Source: Candidatus Accumulibacter sp. 66-26 (lineage in GTDB: Bacteria > Pseudomonadota > Gammaproteobacteria > Burkholderiales > Rhodocyclaceae). Taken from it: a DNA stretch of 64,000 bases. Shown here in pieces: positions 51,966-62,171 of this stretch (positions are counted from its first letter, which is position 1; each line of letters starts with the position of its first letter). Where the stretch lies: positions 314,332 to 378,331 of the forward strand of contig MKUH01000019.1 in assembly GCA_001897745.1 (NCBI GenBank), given 5' to 3'. The notes under the pieces are model-generated. The model did no database searches and had not been told where the DNA came from. It was given only the letters and a program-made list of their open reading frames with translations. A program made the position numbers and the translations under genes.

Positions 51966-52594
51966 TCCATGCGCTCCAGTTGTGCTTCGAGTTGTGCCCC
52001 CAGGTGCCGCGCCAGCGCGTCGGCCGCTTGTGGCGGCGTCAGCGCGATGCCGAGGTCCTTCGTTTGCGTGACGGCGAGGCCGGCGTAGCCGCAGGGGTTG
52101 ATCGCCGAAAACGGCGAGAGGTCCATGTCGACGTTCAGGCTGAGCCCGTGGTAGCTGCGGCCGTTCTTGATGCGCAGGCCGAGCGCGGCGACCTTGGCCG
52201 GGCCGACGTAGACGCCGGGCGCGCCGTCGCGCCGCTCGGCGCGCACGCCGTGCTCGGCGAGCAGGTCGATCACCGCCTGCTCGATGCGCGAGACGAGTTC
52301 GCGCACCTTGAGCCCGCGCCGCGGCAGGTCGATCAGCAGATAGGCGAGCACCTGGCCGGGGCCGTGGTAGGTGATCTGCCCGCCGCGGTCGATCTTGACC
52401 AGCGGGACGCCGATGTCGGCGAGCAGGTGTTCGGGCTTGCCGGCCTGGCCCAGCGTGTAGACCGGCGGATGTTCGCACAGCCACAGTTCGTCGGCGCTTT
52501 CCGCCGTGCGCGCGGCGGTGAATGCCTGCATGGCGCGCCAGGTCGGCTCGTAGTCGACGCGGCCGAGACGGCGCAGGTGTAGAGGCTGGGACAC
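51962..52594 (-). CDS. lipB: Lipoyl(octanoyl) transferase
   Basis: A 210-residue LipB, which moves octanoate from acyl-ACP to lipoyl domains. Motifs: [94 protein letters not shown] (catalytic Lys and Cys). It starts at a GTG at 52594 and overlaps lipA by 4 bp. Confidence 0.95.
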   Translation of the reverse strand: MSQPLHLRRLGRVDYEPTWRAMQAFTAARTAESADELWLCEHPPVYTLGQAGKPEHLLADIGVPLVKIDRGGQITYHGPGQVLAYLLIDLPRRGLKVRELVSRIEQAVIDLLAEHGVRAERRDGAPGVYVGPAKVAALGLRIKNGRSYHGLSLNVDMDLSPFSAINPCGYAGLAVTQTKDLGIALTPPQAADALARHLGAQLEAQLERME

Positions 52595-52610
52595 GGGACT
52601 CAGATCGGGA

Positions 52611-52898
52611 TCAGAGGACGATCTTGACCAGCGGGTGGCCGGTCAGTTCCCGGTACAGGGCGTCGAGCTGCGCCTTCGAGGTGGCGGTGACGGTGCACGT
52701 CAGGCTCACGTAGTTGCCGCCGCTCGACGCGCGCATTTCCATCGTCGCGCCGTCGAAACCGGGATCGTGCGTCAGGACGACGGCGAGCACGGCCTGCGCC
52801 AGGTCGCTGTCGGCGCGGCCCATGATCTTGAGCGGGAAGGCGCAGGGGAATTCGAGCAGGGTTTCCTGCGTTTCGGGTTGTTGCGGCTGGTCAGGCAT
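52611..52898 (-). CDS. DUF493 (YbeD-like) protein
   Basis: A 95-residue protein with the YbeD/DUF493 pattern: [33 protein letters not shown], then [38 protein letters not shown], an ACT-like fold suggesting small-ligand or protein-interaction regulation. It lies between dat and lipB, as ybeD does between dacA and lipB in E. coli, and overlaps the dat stop by 8 bp. Confidence 0.9.
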   Translation of the reverse strand: MPDQPQQPETQETLLEFPCAFPLKIMGRADSDLAQAVLAVVLTHDPGFDGATMEMRASSGGNYVSLTCTVTATSKAQLDALYRELTGHPLVKIVL

Positions 52899-53763
52899 CG
52901 GCTTTCCTCATCACTTCGTCGCGGAAGGCGCAGTACCAGGCGTACATGCGCTGCGCCGCCGGGCCGGGCTTGCCGGCGGCGGCGCCGCGGCCGACCGGCT
53001 TGCCGTCGAGCACGGTGATCGGCAACACCTCCTTGGTCGAGGAGGTCATCCACAGTTCGTCGGCGGCGCGCAGCTCGGCCTCGGGGATTTCGCGCACCGC
53101 GAAGGGCATGCCGTGGCGCGCAGCCAGTTCGAGCACGATGTCGTAGGTGACGCCGGGCAGCACGCGGTGGTCCTTGGGCGGCGCGAGCAGGACGCCGTCC
53201 TTGACGACGAAGACGTTCGACGCGGCGCCTTCGGTCAGATAGCCCTCGCGCAGCATCACCGTCTCGGCGCAGCCGGCGTCGACCGCCTGCTGGCGCAGCA
53301 GCACGTTGGCGAGCAGCGAGACGGTCTTGAGGTCGCAGCGCAGCCAGCGGTTGTCGAGCGCGCTGACGGCGGCGACGCCGGCTTCGCGCACGGCGGCCGG
53401 CGGGGTGACGAGCGGCGCGGTGTAGATGAAGACGGTGGGCGCGACGCCCTGCGGGAAGGGATGGTCGCGCTTGACGTCGGCGCCGCGCGTGACCTGGATG
53501 TAGACCGACTGGTCGGCAAACTCGGCGCCGGCGACGATGCGCTCGACCAGCGCGCGCCACTCGGCGAGGCCGTGCGGGTTGCTCAGGCGGATGCCGTCGA
53601 GCGTCGTCTGCAGGCGGCGCAGGTGCTCGTCGATGCGGAAGGGGCGCCGCGAGTAAACCGGAATCACCTCGTAGGCGCCGTCGCCGAACAGGAAGCCGCG
53701 GTCGAGCGGCGAGATTTTCGCTTCCTCGATCGGCAGGAACTGCCCGTTCAGATAGACGGTCAT
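52891..53763 (-). CDS. dat: D-amino-acid (D-alanine) transaminase
   Basis: A 290-residue class IV PLP aminotransferase. It starts MTVYLNGQFLPIEEAKISPLDRGFLFGDGAYEVIPVY. The PLP Lys is in RCDLKTVSLLANVLLRQQA, followed by EGAASNVFVVKDGVLLAPP and a conserved end. The DLKT segment and lack of a branched-chain signature favour D-Ala aminotransferase, which would fit its place next to the D,D-carboxypeptidase. The real start is the ATG at 53763. Confidence 0.85.
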   Translation of the reverse strand: MTVYLNGQFLPIEEAKISPLDRGFLFGDGAYEVIPVYSRRPFRIDEHLRRLQTTLDGIRLSNPHGLAEWRALVERIVAGAEFADQSVYIQVTRGADVKRDHPFPQGVAPTVFIYTAPLVTPPAAVREAGVAAVSALDNRWLRCDLKTVSLLANVLLRQQAVDAGCAETVMLREGYLTEGAASNVFVVKDGVLLAPPKDHRVLPGVTYDIVLELAARHGMPFAVREIPEAELRAADELWMTSSTKEVLPITVLDGKPVGRGAAAGKPGPAAQRMYAWYCAFRDEVMRKADA

Positions 53764-53774
53764 GGCCGCGCTCC

Positions 53775-54908
53775 TCAGTTGAACCACAGGCGGATGGTGT
53801 CGAGCAGGCGGCCGAAGAAGCCGGCGACCGGCACCGCTTCGAGCGCCTGCACGGGGTATTCGCCGTAGGGCTTGCCGTCGATGCTGACCTTCATCGTGCC
53901 GACCACCTGGCCCTGCGCGACCGGCGCCAGCAGCGGCTGCAGCGAGACGAGCTCGGCCTTGATCTTGGGACCGAAACCCTTCGGCACGGCGACGATGAAG
54001 TCCTGCGGGAAGCCGGCCTTGACGGTGCTTTCTTTGCCCTTCCAGACCTTCAGGCTGGAAACCGCCTGATCCTTGGCGTAGAGCTGGTGGGCGTCGTAGA
54101 ACTGGTAGCCGTAGTTGAGCAGCTTGAGCGATTCCTGCGCGCGGTGCGCGTCGCTGGCGGTGCCGAGCACGACCGAAAGCAGGCGGCGCGGGCCGCGCTT
54201 GGCGGAGGAGATCAGGCAGTAGCCGGCGGCCTCGGTGTAGCCGGTCTTCATGCCGTCCACGCTCGGGTCGATCCAGAGCAGGCGGTTGCGGTTGGGCTGC
54301 GTGATGTTGTTGTAGCGGAATTCCTTGATCGAGTAGTACTTGGAATATTCCTCGGGGAAGTCGCGGATCAGCGCGCCGGCGAGCAGCGCGAGGTCGCGCG
54401 CCGTCGTGTAGTGCTGCGCGTCGGGCAGGCCGGTCGCGTTGCGGAAGTTGGAGGCCTTCATGCCGAGGCGCTGCGCCTCGCGGTTCATCATCTGCGCGAA
54501 GTTCTCCTCGCCGCCGGCGATGGCCTCGGCGAGCGCGATGCAGGCATCGTTGCCGGACTGCACGATCATGCCCTTGATCAGGTCTTCGACCTTCACCTGC
54601 GTGCCGACCTGGATGAACATGCGCGAACCGCCCGTCTTCCAGGCTCGCTCGGAAACGGGCACCGCCTGGTCGATCTTCAGCGTGCCCTGCTTGAGCGCGG
54701 CGAAGGTCAGGTAGGCGGTCATCAGCTTGGTCAGCGAGGCCGGTTCGAGACGTTCGTCGGGGGCCTGCGCGGCAAGCTCCTGGCCGGAGCCGGATTCGAT
54801 CAGCAGCCAGGACTTGGCGGCCAGCGCCGGCGGCGTCGGCAGTTGCTGGGCGGAGGCCAATATCGGCCAGCAGAGGAGGGCGATGAGGAATGACTTGAGC
54901 TTGTGCAT
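53775..54908 (-). CDS. dacA: D-alanyl-D-alanine carboxypeptidase (PBP5/6 type)
   Basis: A 377-residue periplasmic enzyme trimming pentapeptide stems. Signal peptide MHKLKSFLIALLCWPILASA; active-site motifs SLTK (ASLTKLMTAYL), SGN (VQSGNDACIALAEA) and KTG (MKTGYTEAAGYCL). A PBP5-type C-terminal beta domain and an amphipathic membrane helix (GFFGRLLDTIRLWFN) complete it. It lies 11 bp upstream of dat. Confidence 0.95.
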   Translation of the reverse strand: MHKLKSFLIALLCWPILASAQQLPTPPALAAKSWLLIESGSGQELAAQAPDERLEPASLTKLMTAYLTFAALKQGTLKIDQAVPVSERAWKTGGSRMFIQVGTQVKVEDLIKGMIVQSGNDACIALAEAIAGGEENFAQMMNREAQRLGMKASNFRNATGLPDAQHYTTARDLALLAGALIRDFPEEYSKYYSIKEFRYNNITQPNRNRLLWIDPSVDGMKTGYTEAAGYCLISSAKRGPRRLLSVVLGTASDAHRAQESLKLLNYGYQFYDAHQLYAKDQAVSSLKVWKGKESTVKAGFPQDFIVAVPKGFGPKIKAELVSLQPLLAPVAQGQVVGTMKVSIDGKPYGEYPVQALEAVPVAGFFGRLLDTIRLWFN

Positions 54909-55047
54909 GGCGGAATTCTGGGGAAAAGAGGGGATTATACAAGCGCCCGAAAGGCGCCCTGTGGGTGTTTTGTGACAGTGCGCGGCCCCGGTGGCAGGGC
55001 TGGAAGCCTTGCCCGGCGGGCTTCCGACGCCCGTTACCCGGGCGCGT

Positions 55048-56124
55048 TCAGCGCGTCACGAAGGTCGGCTTGTAGCCGAGCGCGAGGCGGATGCGCTCGG
55101 CCACCCGCTCGGCTTCGCCGCGATTCGGATACGGCCCGAGGTGCACGCGGTGCATGCCGCCGCCGGGGTTGATCTGGATCGCTTCGGACAGCCAGTCGAG
55201 TTCGCGCGCGAGGTGCGCGCGCAAACTCTCGGCGTTGTCGACACTGGAAAAAGCGCCGAGTTGCAGGAAGACGCCGTGCTGCGCCGCCGGGGCGCCGGCC
55301 GAGGCAGCGGCGGCGGGCTGGGGCGATGCCGCTGCCGGCGCCGCTTCGTCGAGCGCCAGCTTGTCGGCGAGCGCCGCGATCTCGTCGCGCCCCGGCGTCG
55401 CGGCCGGCGGCCGTGCCGGGGCGGGCGCGGGCATGGACGTTGTGCCGGGCGGCAGCGGCGGCTTGACCTGCGCGTAGCTCACGTTGCTCACGTCGCCGGG
55501 GAGGACGGCCTCGACTTCGACGGCGGTGCTGCCGCTGTCGATGTAGCCGAGACGGTGGGCGGCGGCGTAGGAAAGGTCGATGACGCGGTCGGCGTGGAAG
55601 GGGCCGCGGTCGGTGACGCGCACAACGACCGAGCGCCCGGTGCTCTGGCTGGTCACCCGGACGTAGGACGGGATGGCCAGCGTCGGATGCGCGGCGGTCA
55701 TCGCGAACATGTCGTAGGGCTCGCCGATCGAAGTCTTCTGGCCGTGGAATTTCTTGCCGTACCAGCTGGCGATGCCGCGCTCGCGGTGCGGCTGCAGGCG
55801 GGTGTTCGGCACGTAGGACTTGCCGAGTACGACGTAGGGGCGGTTGGCGAAGCGGTGCAACGGTTCGGGGCGCGGCTCGGCGTCGGGAATCGCATCTAGG
55901 TTGTCGGGAATCTCGTCGGCCGGGCCGTCGTCCTTGTAGTAGCCGCCGCCGCGCTTCTGCACCGCCGGCTTCTTGCCCACGGCCTTGGCCTGCGGCGCCG
56001 TCGGCTCGGGCGGGCGCGGCGGCTGCCCGCCGCAGGCGGCGAGCACGAGCAGGGCGAGCAGGGAGCCGGCGCCGGCGACGCGGCGCAAACCCCGACAGCC
56101 TGGCGCCGGGTTGCGCATCGTCAT
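55048..56124 (-). CDS. rlpA: RlpA-family septal-ring lytic transglycosylase, lipoprotein
   Basis: A 358-residue outer-membrane lipoprotein: lipobox LLALLVLAAC. The double-psi beta-barrel RlpA domain has GIASWYGKKFHGQKTSIGEPYDMFAMTAAHPTL and VRVTDRGPFHADRVIDLSYAAAHRLG (catalytic Asp and His). A Pro/Ala linker leads to a C-terminal SPOR domain (VFLQLGAFSSVDNAESLRAHL ... VHLGPYPNRGEAE) that binds denuded septal glycan. The start overlaps the rodA stop. Confidence 0.94.
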   Translation of the reverse strand: MTMRNPAPGCRGLRRVAGAGSLLALLVLAACGGQPPRPPEPTAPQAKAVGKKPAVQKRGGGYYKDDGPADEIPDNLDAIPDAEPRPEPLHRFANRPYVVLGKSYVPNTRLQPHRERGIASWYGKKFHGQKTSIGEPYDMFAMTAAHPTLAIPSYVRVTSQSTGRSVVVRVTDRGPFHADRVIDLSYAAAHRLGYIDSGSTAVEVEAVLPGDVSNVSYAQVKPPLPPGTTSMPAPAPARPPAATPGRDEIAALADKLALDEAAPAAASPQPAAAASAGAPAAQHGVFLQLGAFSSVDNAESLRAHLARELDWLSEAIQINPGGGMHRVHLGPYPNRGEAERVAERIRLALGYKPTFVTR

Positions 56125-57230
56125 TTCTTCACCAGCATGCGGTGCGTCTGGATGCTCATCAGGATGCCCAGCGCGAGGAACAGCGTGACCAGCGCAGTGC
56201 CGCCGTAGCTCATGAACGGCAGCGGGACGCCAACCACCGGCAGGATGCCGCTGACCATGCCCATGTTGACGAAGGCGTAGGTGAAGAAGCTGAGCGTGAT
56301 CGAGCCGGCCAGGATGCGCGCGAAGAGCGTCGAGGCGTTGGCCGAGATCATCAGGCCGCGCCCGATCAGCGCCAGGTAGAGGGTGACCAGCAGAGTGTTG
56401 CCGAGCAGCCCGCGCTCTTCGGAGAAGACGGCGAAGATGAAGTCGGTGTGGCGCTCGGGAATGAATTCGAGGTGGGTCTGCGTGCCCGACAGCCAGCCCT
56501 TGCCGAAGGGTCCGCCGGAACCGATGGCGATGGTCGACTGGATGATGTGGTAGCCGGCGCCGAGCGGGTCGGCCGAGGGGTCGATCAGCGTCAGGATGCG
56601 CTTGCGCTGGTAGTCGTGCAGCAGGGTCCACACGAAGGGCGCGGCGCCGCCGGCGGCGGCGAGCAGGCCGACGATCACCTTCCACGGCAGGCCGGCGAAG
56701 AAGATGACGTAGAAGCCGGCGGCGCCGACCAGGATCGCGGTGCCGAGGTCGGGCTGCTTGGCGATCATCGCGAAGGGCACGACGAGCAGCAGGCAGGCCA
56801 CCACGTAGTGGCGCAGCTTGAGCGCCGCCTCGTGCTTGTGGAAATACCAGGCGAGCATCAGCGGCATGGCGATCTTCAGGATTTCCGAGGGCTGGATGCG
56901 CGTGATGCCGATCGACAGCCAGCGCTTGGAGCCGTTGACCTTGATCCCGAACAGATAGACGAGGACGAGCAGGACGACGCCGAGCACGTAGAGTGGGACG
57001 CCGAAGCGCATCAGCTTCTGCGGCGGCAGCTGGGCGACGCCCCACATCACGGAGAGGCCGAGCAGCATGTTCATCATCTGCGCGGCGGTGCGGTTGCTGC
57101 CGTCGTAGGTCGCGCTGTACACCGTCGACAGGCCGAAGAGCATGATCGTCAGGGTGATCAGGAAGAGCGGCACGTCGACGTGCGCGATCAGGCGGTCCCA
57201 GAAACGGCGCAGGAATTCGCCGACGTTCAT
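56121..57230 (-). CDS. rodA: Rod-shape peptidoglycan glycosyltransferase RodA
   Basis: A 369-residue SEDS-family polymerase with ten predicted membrane spans. Conserved segments include NGSKRWLSIGITRIQPSEILKIAMPL, KQPDLGTAILVG (with the essential Asp of SEDS enzymes), GPFGKGWLSGTQTHLEFIPERHTDFIFAVFSEERG and GVPLPFMSYGGTALV. It pairs with PBP2 in the elongasome. The start at 57230 shares its A with the mrdA stop (TAATG). Confidence 0.96.
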   Translation of the reverse strand: MNVGEFLRRFWDRLIAHVDVPLFLITLTIMLFGLSTVYSATYDGSNRTAAQMMNMLLGLSVMWGVAQLPPQKLMRFGVPLYVLGVVLLVLVYLFGIKVNGSKRWLSIGITRIQPSEILKIAMPLMLAWYFHKHEAALKLRHYVVACLLLVVPFAMIAKQPDLGTAILVGAAGFYVIFFAGLPWKVIVGLLAAAGGAAPFVWTLLHDYQRKRILTLIDPSADPLGAGYHIIQSTIAIGSGGPFGKGWLSGTQTHLEFIPERHTDFIFAVFSEERGLLGNTLLVTLYLALIGRGLMISANASTLFARILAGSITLSFFTYAFVNMGMVSGILPVVGVPLPFMSYGGTALVTLFLALGILMSIQTHRMLVKK

Positions 57231-59125
57231 TACTCTTCCTCCTCGGCTTTCTCGTCCTCGCTCGCCGGTCCCTTGGGCAGCTTGCCGAGCAGGTAGTAGT
57301 CCATCACCAGGCGCGCGATCGGCGCCGCCGACTGGGCGCCGAAGCCGCCGTTCTCGACGAGCACGGCGAGCGCGATCTTCGGCTTGTCGGCCGGCGCGAA
57401 GGCGATGTAGAGGGCATGGTCGCGCAGATCCTTCTTCACCTTGTCGCGGTTGTAGGAGCTGCCCTTCAGGCTGTAGACCTGCGCCGTGCCGGTCTTGCCG
57501 CCGACCTCGTAGCCGGCGCCGGCGAAGGCGCGCGCGCCGGTCCCTTCCTTGTTCACGCCGACCATCGCGTGCTTGATCGTCGCGATGTTCTCCGGCTTGA
57601 GCGGCAGGGTGCGCAGAGGCTGCGGCTCGATCATCGTCTTCTCGCCTGTCTTGCTGTCGGTGATGTACTTCACGAGGTGCGGCCGGAACATGACGCCGTC
57701 GTTGGCCAGGGTAGCCATCGCCTGCGCCAGCTGGATCGGCGTATAGGCATTGTAGCCCTGGCCGATGCCGACCGAAATCGTCTCGCCGGCGAACCATTTC
57801 TGCTGCTCGGGGCGCTTGAAGCGGCGCTTCTTCCATTCCGGCGAGGGCAGCACGCCTTCCGACTCGCCTTCGATGTCGACGCCGGTGCGGCTGCCGAAAC
57901 CGAACGGCCCCATGAAGCGGGCGATGTTGTCGATGCCGAGGTCGTTGGCCAGTCCGAAGTAGTAGGTGTTGCACGACTGGACGATGGATTTGTACATGTC
58001 GACGATGCCGTGCCCGCCCTTCTTGTCGTCCATGAAGGTGTGGCCGCCGAAGTTGAAGAAGCCGGGATCGGAGATCGCCTGCTGCGGCGTGCGCTTGCCC
58101 AGTTCGAGGCCGGCCAGCGCCATGAAGGGTTTGAAGGTCGAGCCGGGCGGGTAGGCGCCGTTCAGCGCGCGGTTGACCATCGGCTTGTCGGGCGAGTTGT
58201 TCAGATCGTCCCAGTCGTCGGTACGGATGCCGTCGACGAAGAGGTTGGGGTCGTAGGTCGGCGTCGAGACGAGGGCGAGGATGCCGCCGGTCGACGGTTC
58301 GATGGCGACCAGGGCGCCGCGCCGGTCGCCGAACACCTTCTCGGTGATCTCCTGCAGCTTGGCGTCGATCGTCAGCGTCAGGTTGTTGCCCGGCACCGGC
58401 GGCACGCGCGACAGGCTGCGCACGGCGCGGCCGCCGGCGTCGACCTCGATCTGCTCGTAGCCGGTCTCGCCGTGCAGGTGGAACTCGTACTTCTGCTCGA
58501 TGCCCGTCTTGCCGATGTGGTCGGTGCCCTTGTAGTTGGCCGTCTGCTCGTTGCGCTCGATGGTGTCGATGTCGCGGTCGTTGATCCGGCCGATGTAGCC
58601 GAGCGCGTGCGAGGCCGTGGCGCCGAGCGGGTACTGGCGGAACAGGCGGGCCTTCACTTCGACGCCGGGAAAGCGATAGCGGTTGGCGGCGAAGCGCGCC
58701 ACCTCGACGTCGGTCAGGCGCGTGCGGATCGGCAGGCTCTCGAAGGTCTTGCTCTCCTCGCGCAGCTTCTTGAAGCGTTTGCGGTCCTTCGGCTGAATCT
58801 CGACGAACTCGCCGAGCGCGTCGATCGTCGCCTCCAGGTCGTCGACCTTGGACGGCGTGATTTCGAGCGTGAAGGCCGAATAGTTGCGCGCCAGCACCGT
58901 GCCGTTGCGGTCGACGATGACGCCGCGGTTCGGCGTCACCGGCACCAGCGAGATGCGGTTGTCCTCGGCGCGCGTCTTGTAGTAGTCGTGCTGGACGAGC
59001 TGCAGGTAGACGAAGCGGCCGATCAGGATGGTGAAGCAGAGCAGCACGACGCCCGCCGCGAAGGCGATGCGGAAGCGGAAGCGATCGAGCTCGCGATCGC
59101 GGGTGTTCAGCGGGGAATACCGCAT
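57230..59125 (-). CDS. mrdA: Penicillin-binding protein 2
   Basis: A 631-residue monofunctional transpeptidase of the elongasome. N-terminal TM FAAGVVLLCFTILIGRFVYLQ; pedestal domain with HALGYIGRINDRD; transpeptidase motifs STFK (AYPPGSTFKPFMAL), SCN (VQSCNTYYFGLA) and KTG (VGGKTGTAQVY). An acidic tail ends it. It is 16 bp downstream of mreD. Confidence 0.96.
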   Translation of the reverse strand: MRYSPLNTRDRELDRFRFRIAFAAGVVLLCFTILIGRFVYLQLVQHDYYKTRAEDNRISLVPVTPNRGVIVDRNGTVLARNYSAFTLEITPSKVDDLEATIDALGEFVEIQPKDRKRFKKLREESKTFESLPIRTRLTDVEVARFAANRYRFPGVEVKARLFRQYPLGATASHALGYIGRINDRDIDTIERNEQTANYKGTDHIGKTGIEQKYEFHLHGETGYEQIEVDAGGRAVRSLSRVPPVPGNNLTLTIDAKLQEITEKVFGDRRGALVAIEPSTGGILALVSTPTYDPNLFVDGIRTDDWDDLNNSPDKPMVNRALNGAYPPGSTFKPFMALAGLELGKRTPQQAISDPGFFNFGGHTFMDDKKGGHGIVDMYKSIVQSCNTYYFGLANDLGIDNIARFMGPFGFGSRTGVDIEGESEGVLPSPEWKKRRFKRPEQQKWFAGETISVGIGQGYNAYTPIQLAQAMATLANDGVMFRPHLVKYITDSKTGEKTMIEPQPLRTLPLKPENIATIKHAMVGVNKEGTGARAFAGAGYEVGGKTGTAQVYSLKGSSYNRDKVKKDLRDHALYIAFAPADKPKIALAVLVENGGFGAQSAAPIARLVMDYYLLGKLPKGPASEDEKAEEEE

Positions 59126-59141
59126 GGGCTGGACCTCGGCC

Positions 59142-59663
59142 TCAAATCGGCCGGTTGGCGTCGCGTTCCACCGGCTGGTACTGCGGCAGCAGCAGCACGT
59201 AGGTCAGCGGAACCCAGAGCAGGATGCCGACGAAGGGGCCGGCGAGATAGCCGAAGCCGGGAAAGTCGGCGCCGGCCATCAGGCGCGCGCCAAGCTGGAT
59301 GAGCTGGACGAGGACGAGCAGCGGCAGCACGTGCAGCGCCTGCTGCGCAAGCGGGAACCACAGGATGCGGCGCGCCAGCGCAGCGCCGCCGTAGACCGCC
59401 AGCACGTAGGCCAGCGCGTGCTGGCCGAGCAGGCTGGCGTCGGCGACGTCCATCGCGAGGCCGAGCGCGAAGCCCCAGCCCATGCCGACGTAGCGGTTCT
59501 CGCGCACGCTCCAGAAGACGAGGACCAGCGCCACCCAGTCGGGCATCGCCGGCCACTGCGCGGTCGGCAGGAAGTTGAGGACGAGCGCCACGAGCAGGCT
59601 GAGGACGATGAACCAGCGGCTGGCCGGCAGCAGGATGCGGGAGGAGGAGAAGGTCGGTTGCAT
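59142..59663 (-). CDS. mreD: Rod-shape-determining protein MreD
   Basis: A 173-residue inner-membrane protein with five to six spans (WFIVLSLLVALVLNFLP and later). WPAMPDWVALVLVFWSVRENRYVGMGWGFALGLAMDV is the family's recognisable region. I start it at the ATG at 59663, 2 bp after the mreC stop; the frame upstream runs inside mreC. It is part of the elongasome membrane assembly. Confidence 0.92.
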   Translation of the reverse strand: MQPTFSSSRILLPASRWFIVLSLLVALVLNFLPTAQWPAMPDWVALVLVFWSVRENRYVGMGWGFALGLAMDVADASLLGQHALAYVLAVYGGAALARRILWFPLAQQALHVLPLLVLVQLIQLGARLMAGADFPGFGYLAGPFVGILLWVPLTYVLLLPQYQPVERDANRPI

Positions 59664-59665
59664 GG

Positions 59666-60595
59666 TCAGTCCCTCAGGACGCGCTTCTTTTTGACGCGCG
59701 CGCCCTTTTCGGGGGCGGCCGGCGCGCCGCTCGCTTCGGCGCTCAGTTCGGGCGGCAGGGTTGCGACCTTGCGCGGTTCGAGCACCATGACCTCGCCGAA
59801 GTTCTCGACGCCGGCGACCGGAACGCAATAGATGCGGGCGAAGGAATACGAGGTGTCGCGCTCGATGTGCACCACCTTGGCGACCGGGAAGCCCGGCAGG
59901 AAGACGCCGTCGAGGCCCGAGGTGACGAGCAGGTCGCCGTTCTGCACGTCGGCGTTGGCCGGCATGAAGCGCAGTTCGAGCTGCCCGTTGCCCAGCCCGA
60001 AGACGACCGAGCGCAGGCCGTTGCGCACGATCTGCACGGGCACCGCCTGGTCCTTATCGGTGATCAGCGTGACTTCGGAAACGAAGGGGAAGACGCGCGT
60101 CACCTGGCCGACGATGCCGACGTCGTCGACCACCGGCTGGCCGGCGACGATGCGGTCCTGCTGGCCCTTGTCGACGACCACGCGGCGCGAGAAGGGGTCG
60201 CGCGCGGCGCGCAGGATCTGCGTCACCTGCCCCTTGGCGTGCTGCCGCTCGCGCACGTCGAGCAGGCGGCGCAGGCGTTCGTTCTCGATTTCAAGCTGCT
60301 GCGTGCGCAGCAGCTTCGGCGCGCTCTCGATCTGCGCGCGGCGCAGGTCGGCGTTCTCGCTCTGCAGGCGGGAGACGCTGGAGAAATAGTCGCCGGCGTT
60401 GGCGACGAGCGCCAGAGGCGCGTGCGCCGCCTGCTGCAGCGGATGGGTGAACACGGACAGCGCCTGACGCAGCAGTTCGAGCGTGTGGAAACGCGCATCG
60501 ACCACCAGCAGCGAGACCGACAGCGCAACGTACAGCGAAAGCAGCGCCAACGGGGCTGGCCCGCGCTTGAAGAAGGGTGGCGGCTGGTAGTCCAT
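59666..60595 (-). CDS. mreC: Rod-shape-determining protein MreC
   Basis: A 309-residue bitopic protein: TM LALLSLYVALSVSLLVVDARF, a periplasmic coiled coil (RLQSENADLRRAQIESAPKLLRTQQLEIENERLRRLLDV), then two beta-barrel domains (FSRRVVVDKGQQDRIVAGQPVVDDVGIVGQVTRVFPFVSEVTLITD). The Lys/Arg-rich C-terminal extension is variable. It binds and activates PBP2. Confidence 0.95.
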   Translation of the reverse strand: MDYQPPPFFKRGPAPLALLSLYVALSVSLLVVDARFHTLELLRQALSVFTHPLQQAAHAPLALVANAGDYFSSVSRLQSENADLRRAQIESAPKLLRTQQLEIENERLRRLLDVRERQHAKGQVTQILRAARDPFSRRVVVDKGQQDRIVAGQPVVDDVGIVGQVTRVFPFVSEVTLITDKDQAVPVQIVRNGLRSVVFGLGNGQLELRFMPANADVQNGDLLVTSGLDGVFLPGFPVAKVVHIERDTSYSFARIYCVPVAGVENFGEVMVLEPRKVATLPPELSAEASGAPAAPEKGARVKKKRVLRD

Positions 60596-60728
60596 CGGGA
60601 GCGGGGGAAAGGTGCTGCGCGACGGCTAGGCGACGCTGCCGGTACCCACGAGCGTAGCGACCGTGGCCGGGGTTCTGGGCACAGTCGATACGGTCACGAA
60701 CGATCCGGGAGAAAGACCGGGGATGGAA

Positions 60729-61832
<1,104 letters not shown>

Positions 61833-61874
61833 TTATAAGGCTCTTCAAATTAATATCTTGCTGATTTAATAGAC

Positions 61875-62171
61875 ATGTCGCTCACCCTTGAACAGGTTCG
61901 GCGCATCGCCCACCTGGCCCGGATCGAAGTCAGCGACGCCGAGGCGCAAGCCACTGTCGGCCACCTGAACGGAATTTTCGCCCTGATCGAAGAAATGCAG
62001 GCCGTCGACACCGCCGGCGTCGAGCCGATGGCGCACGCCCAGGACCTCGCCCAGCGCCTGCGCGACGACCGCGTCACCGAATCGTCCGCCCTCGAACAGC
62101 GCGCCGCCTTCCAGGCCATCGCGCCGGAAACCGAAAGCGGCCTCTACCTCGTACCGAAGGTGATCGAATGA
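61875..62171 (+). CDS. gatC: Asp-tRNA(Asn)/Glu-tRNA(Gln) amidotransferase subunit C
   Basis: A 98-residue GatC, which stabilises the GatA-GatB interface. Family motifs: [48 protein letters not shown] and LRDDRVTES. It overlaps gatA by 4 bp (ATGA). The cell therefore uses transamidation for Gln- and/or Asn-tRNA. Confidence 0.96.
   Translation: MSLTLEQVRRIAHLARIEVSDAEAQATVGHLNGIFALIEEMQAVDTAGVEPMAHAQDLAQRLRDDRVTESSALEQRAAFQAIAPETESGLYLVPKVIE

Noticed and set aside
52891-54942. Long 683-codon reverse frame spanning dat and the dacA region
   Set aside because: Only the part from 53763 onward encodes Dat; the upstream extension is out of frame with, and opposed by, the well-supported dacA gene.
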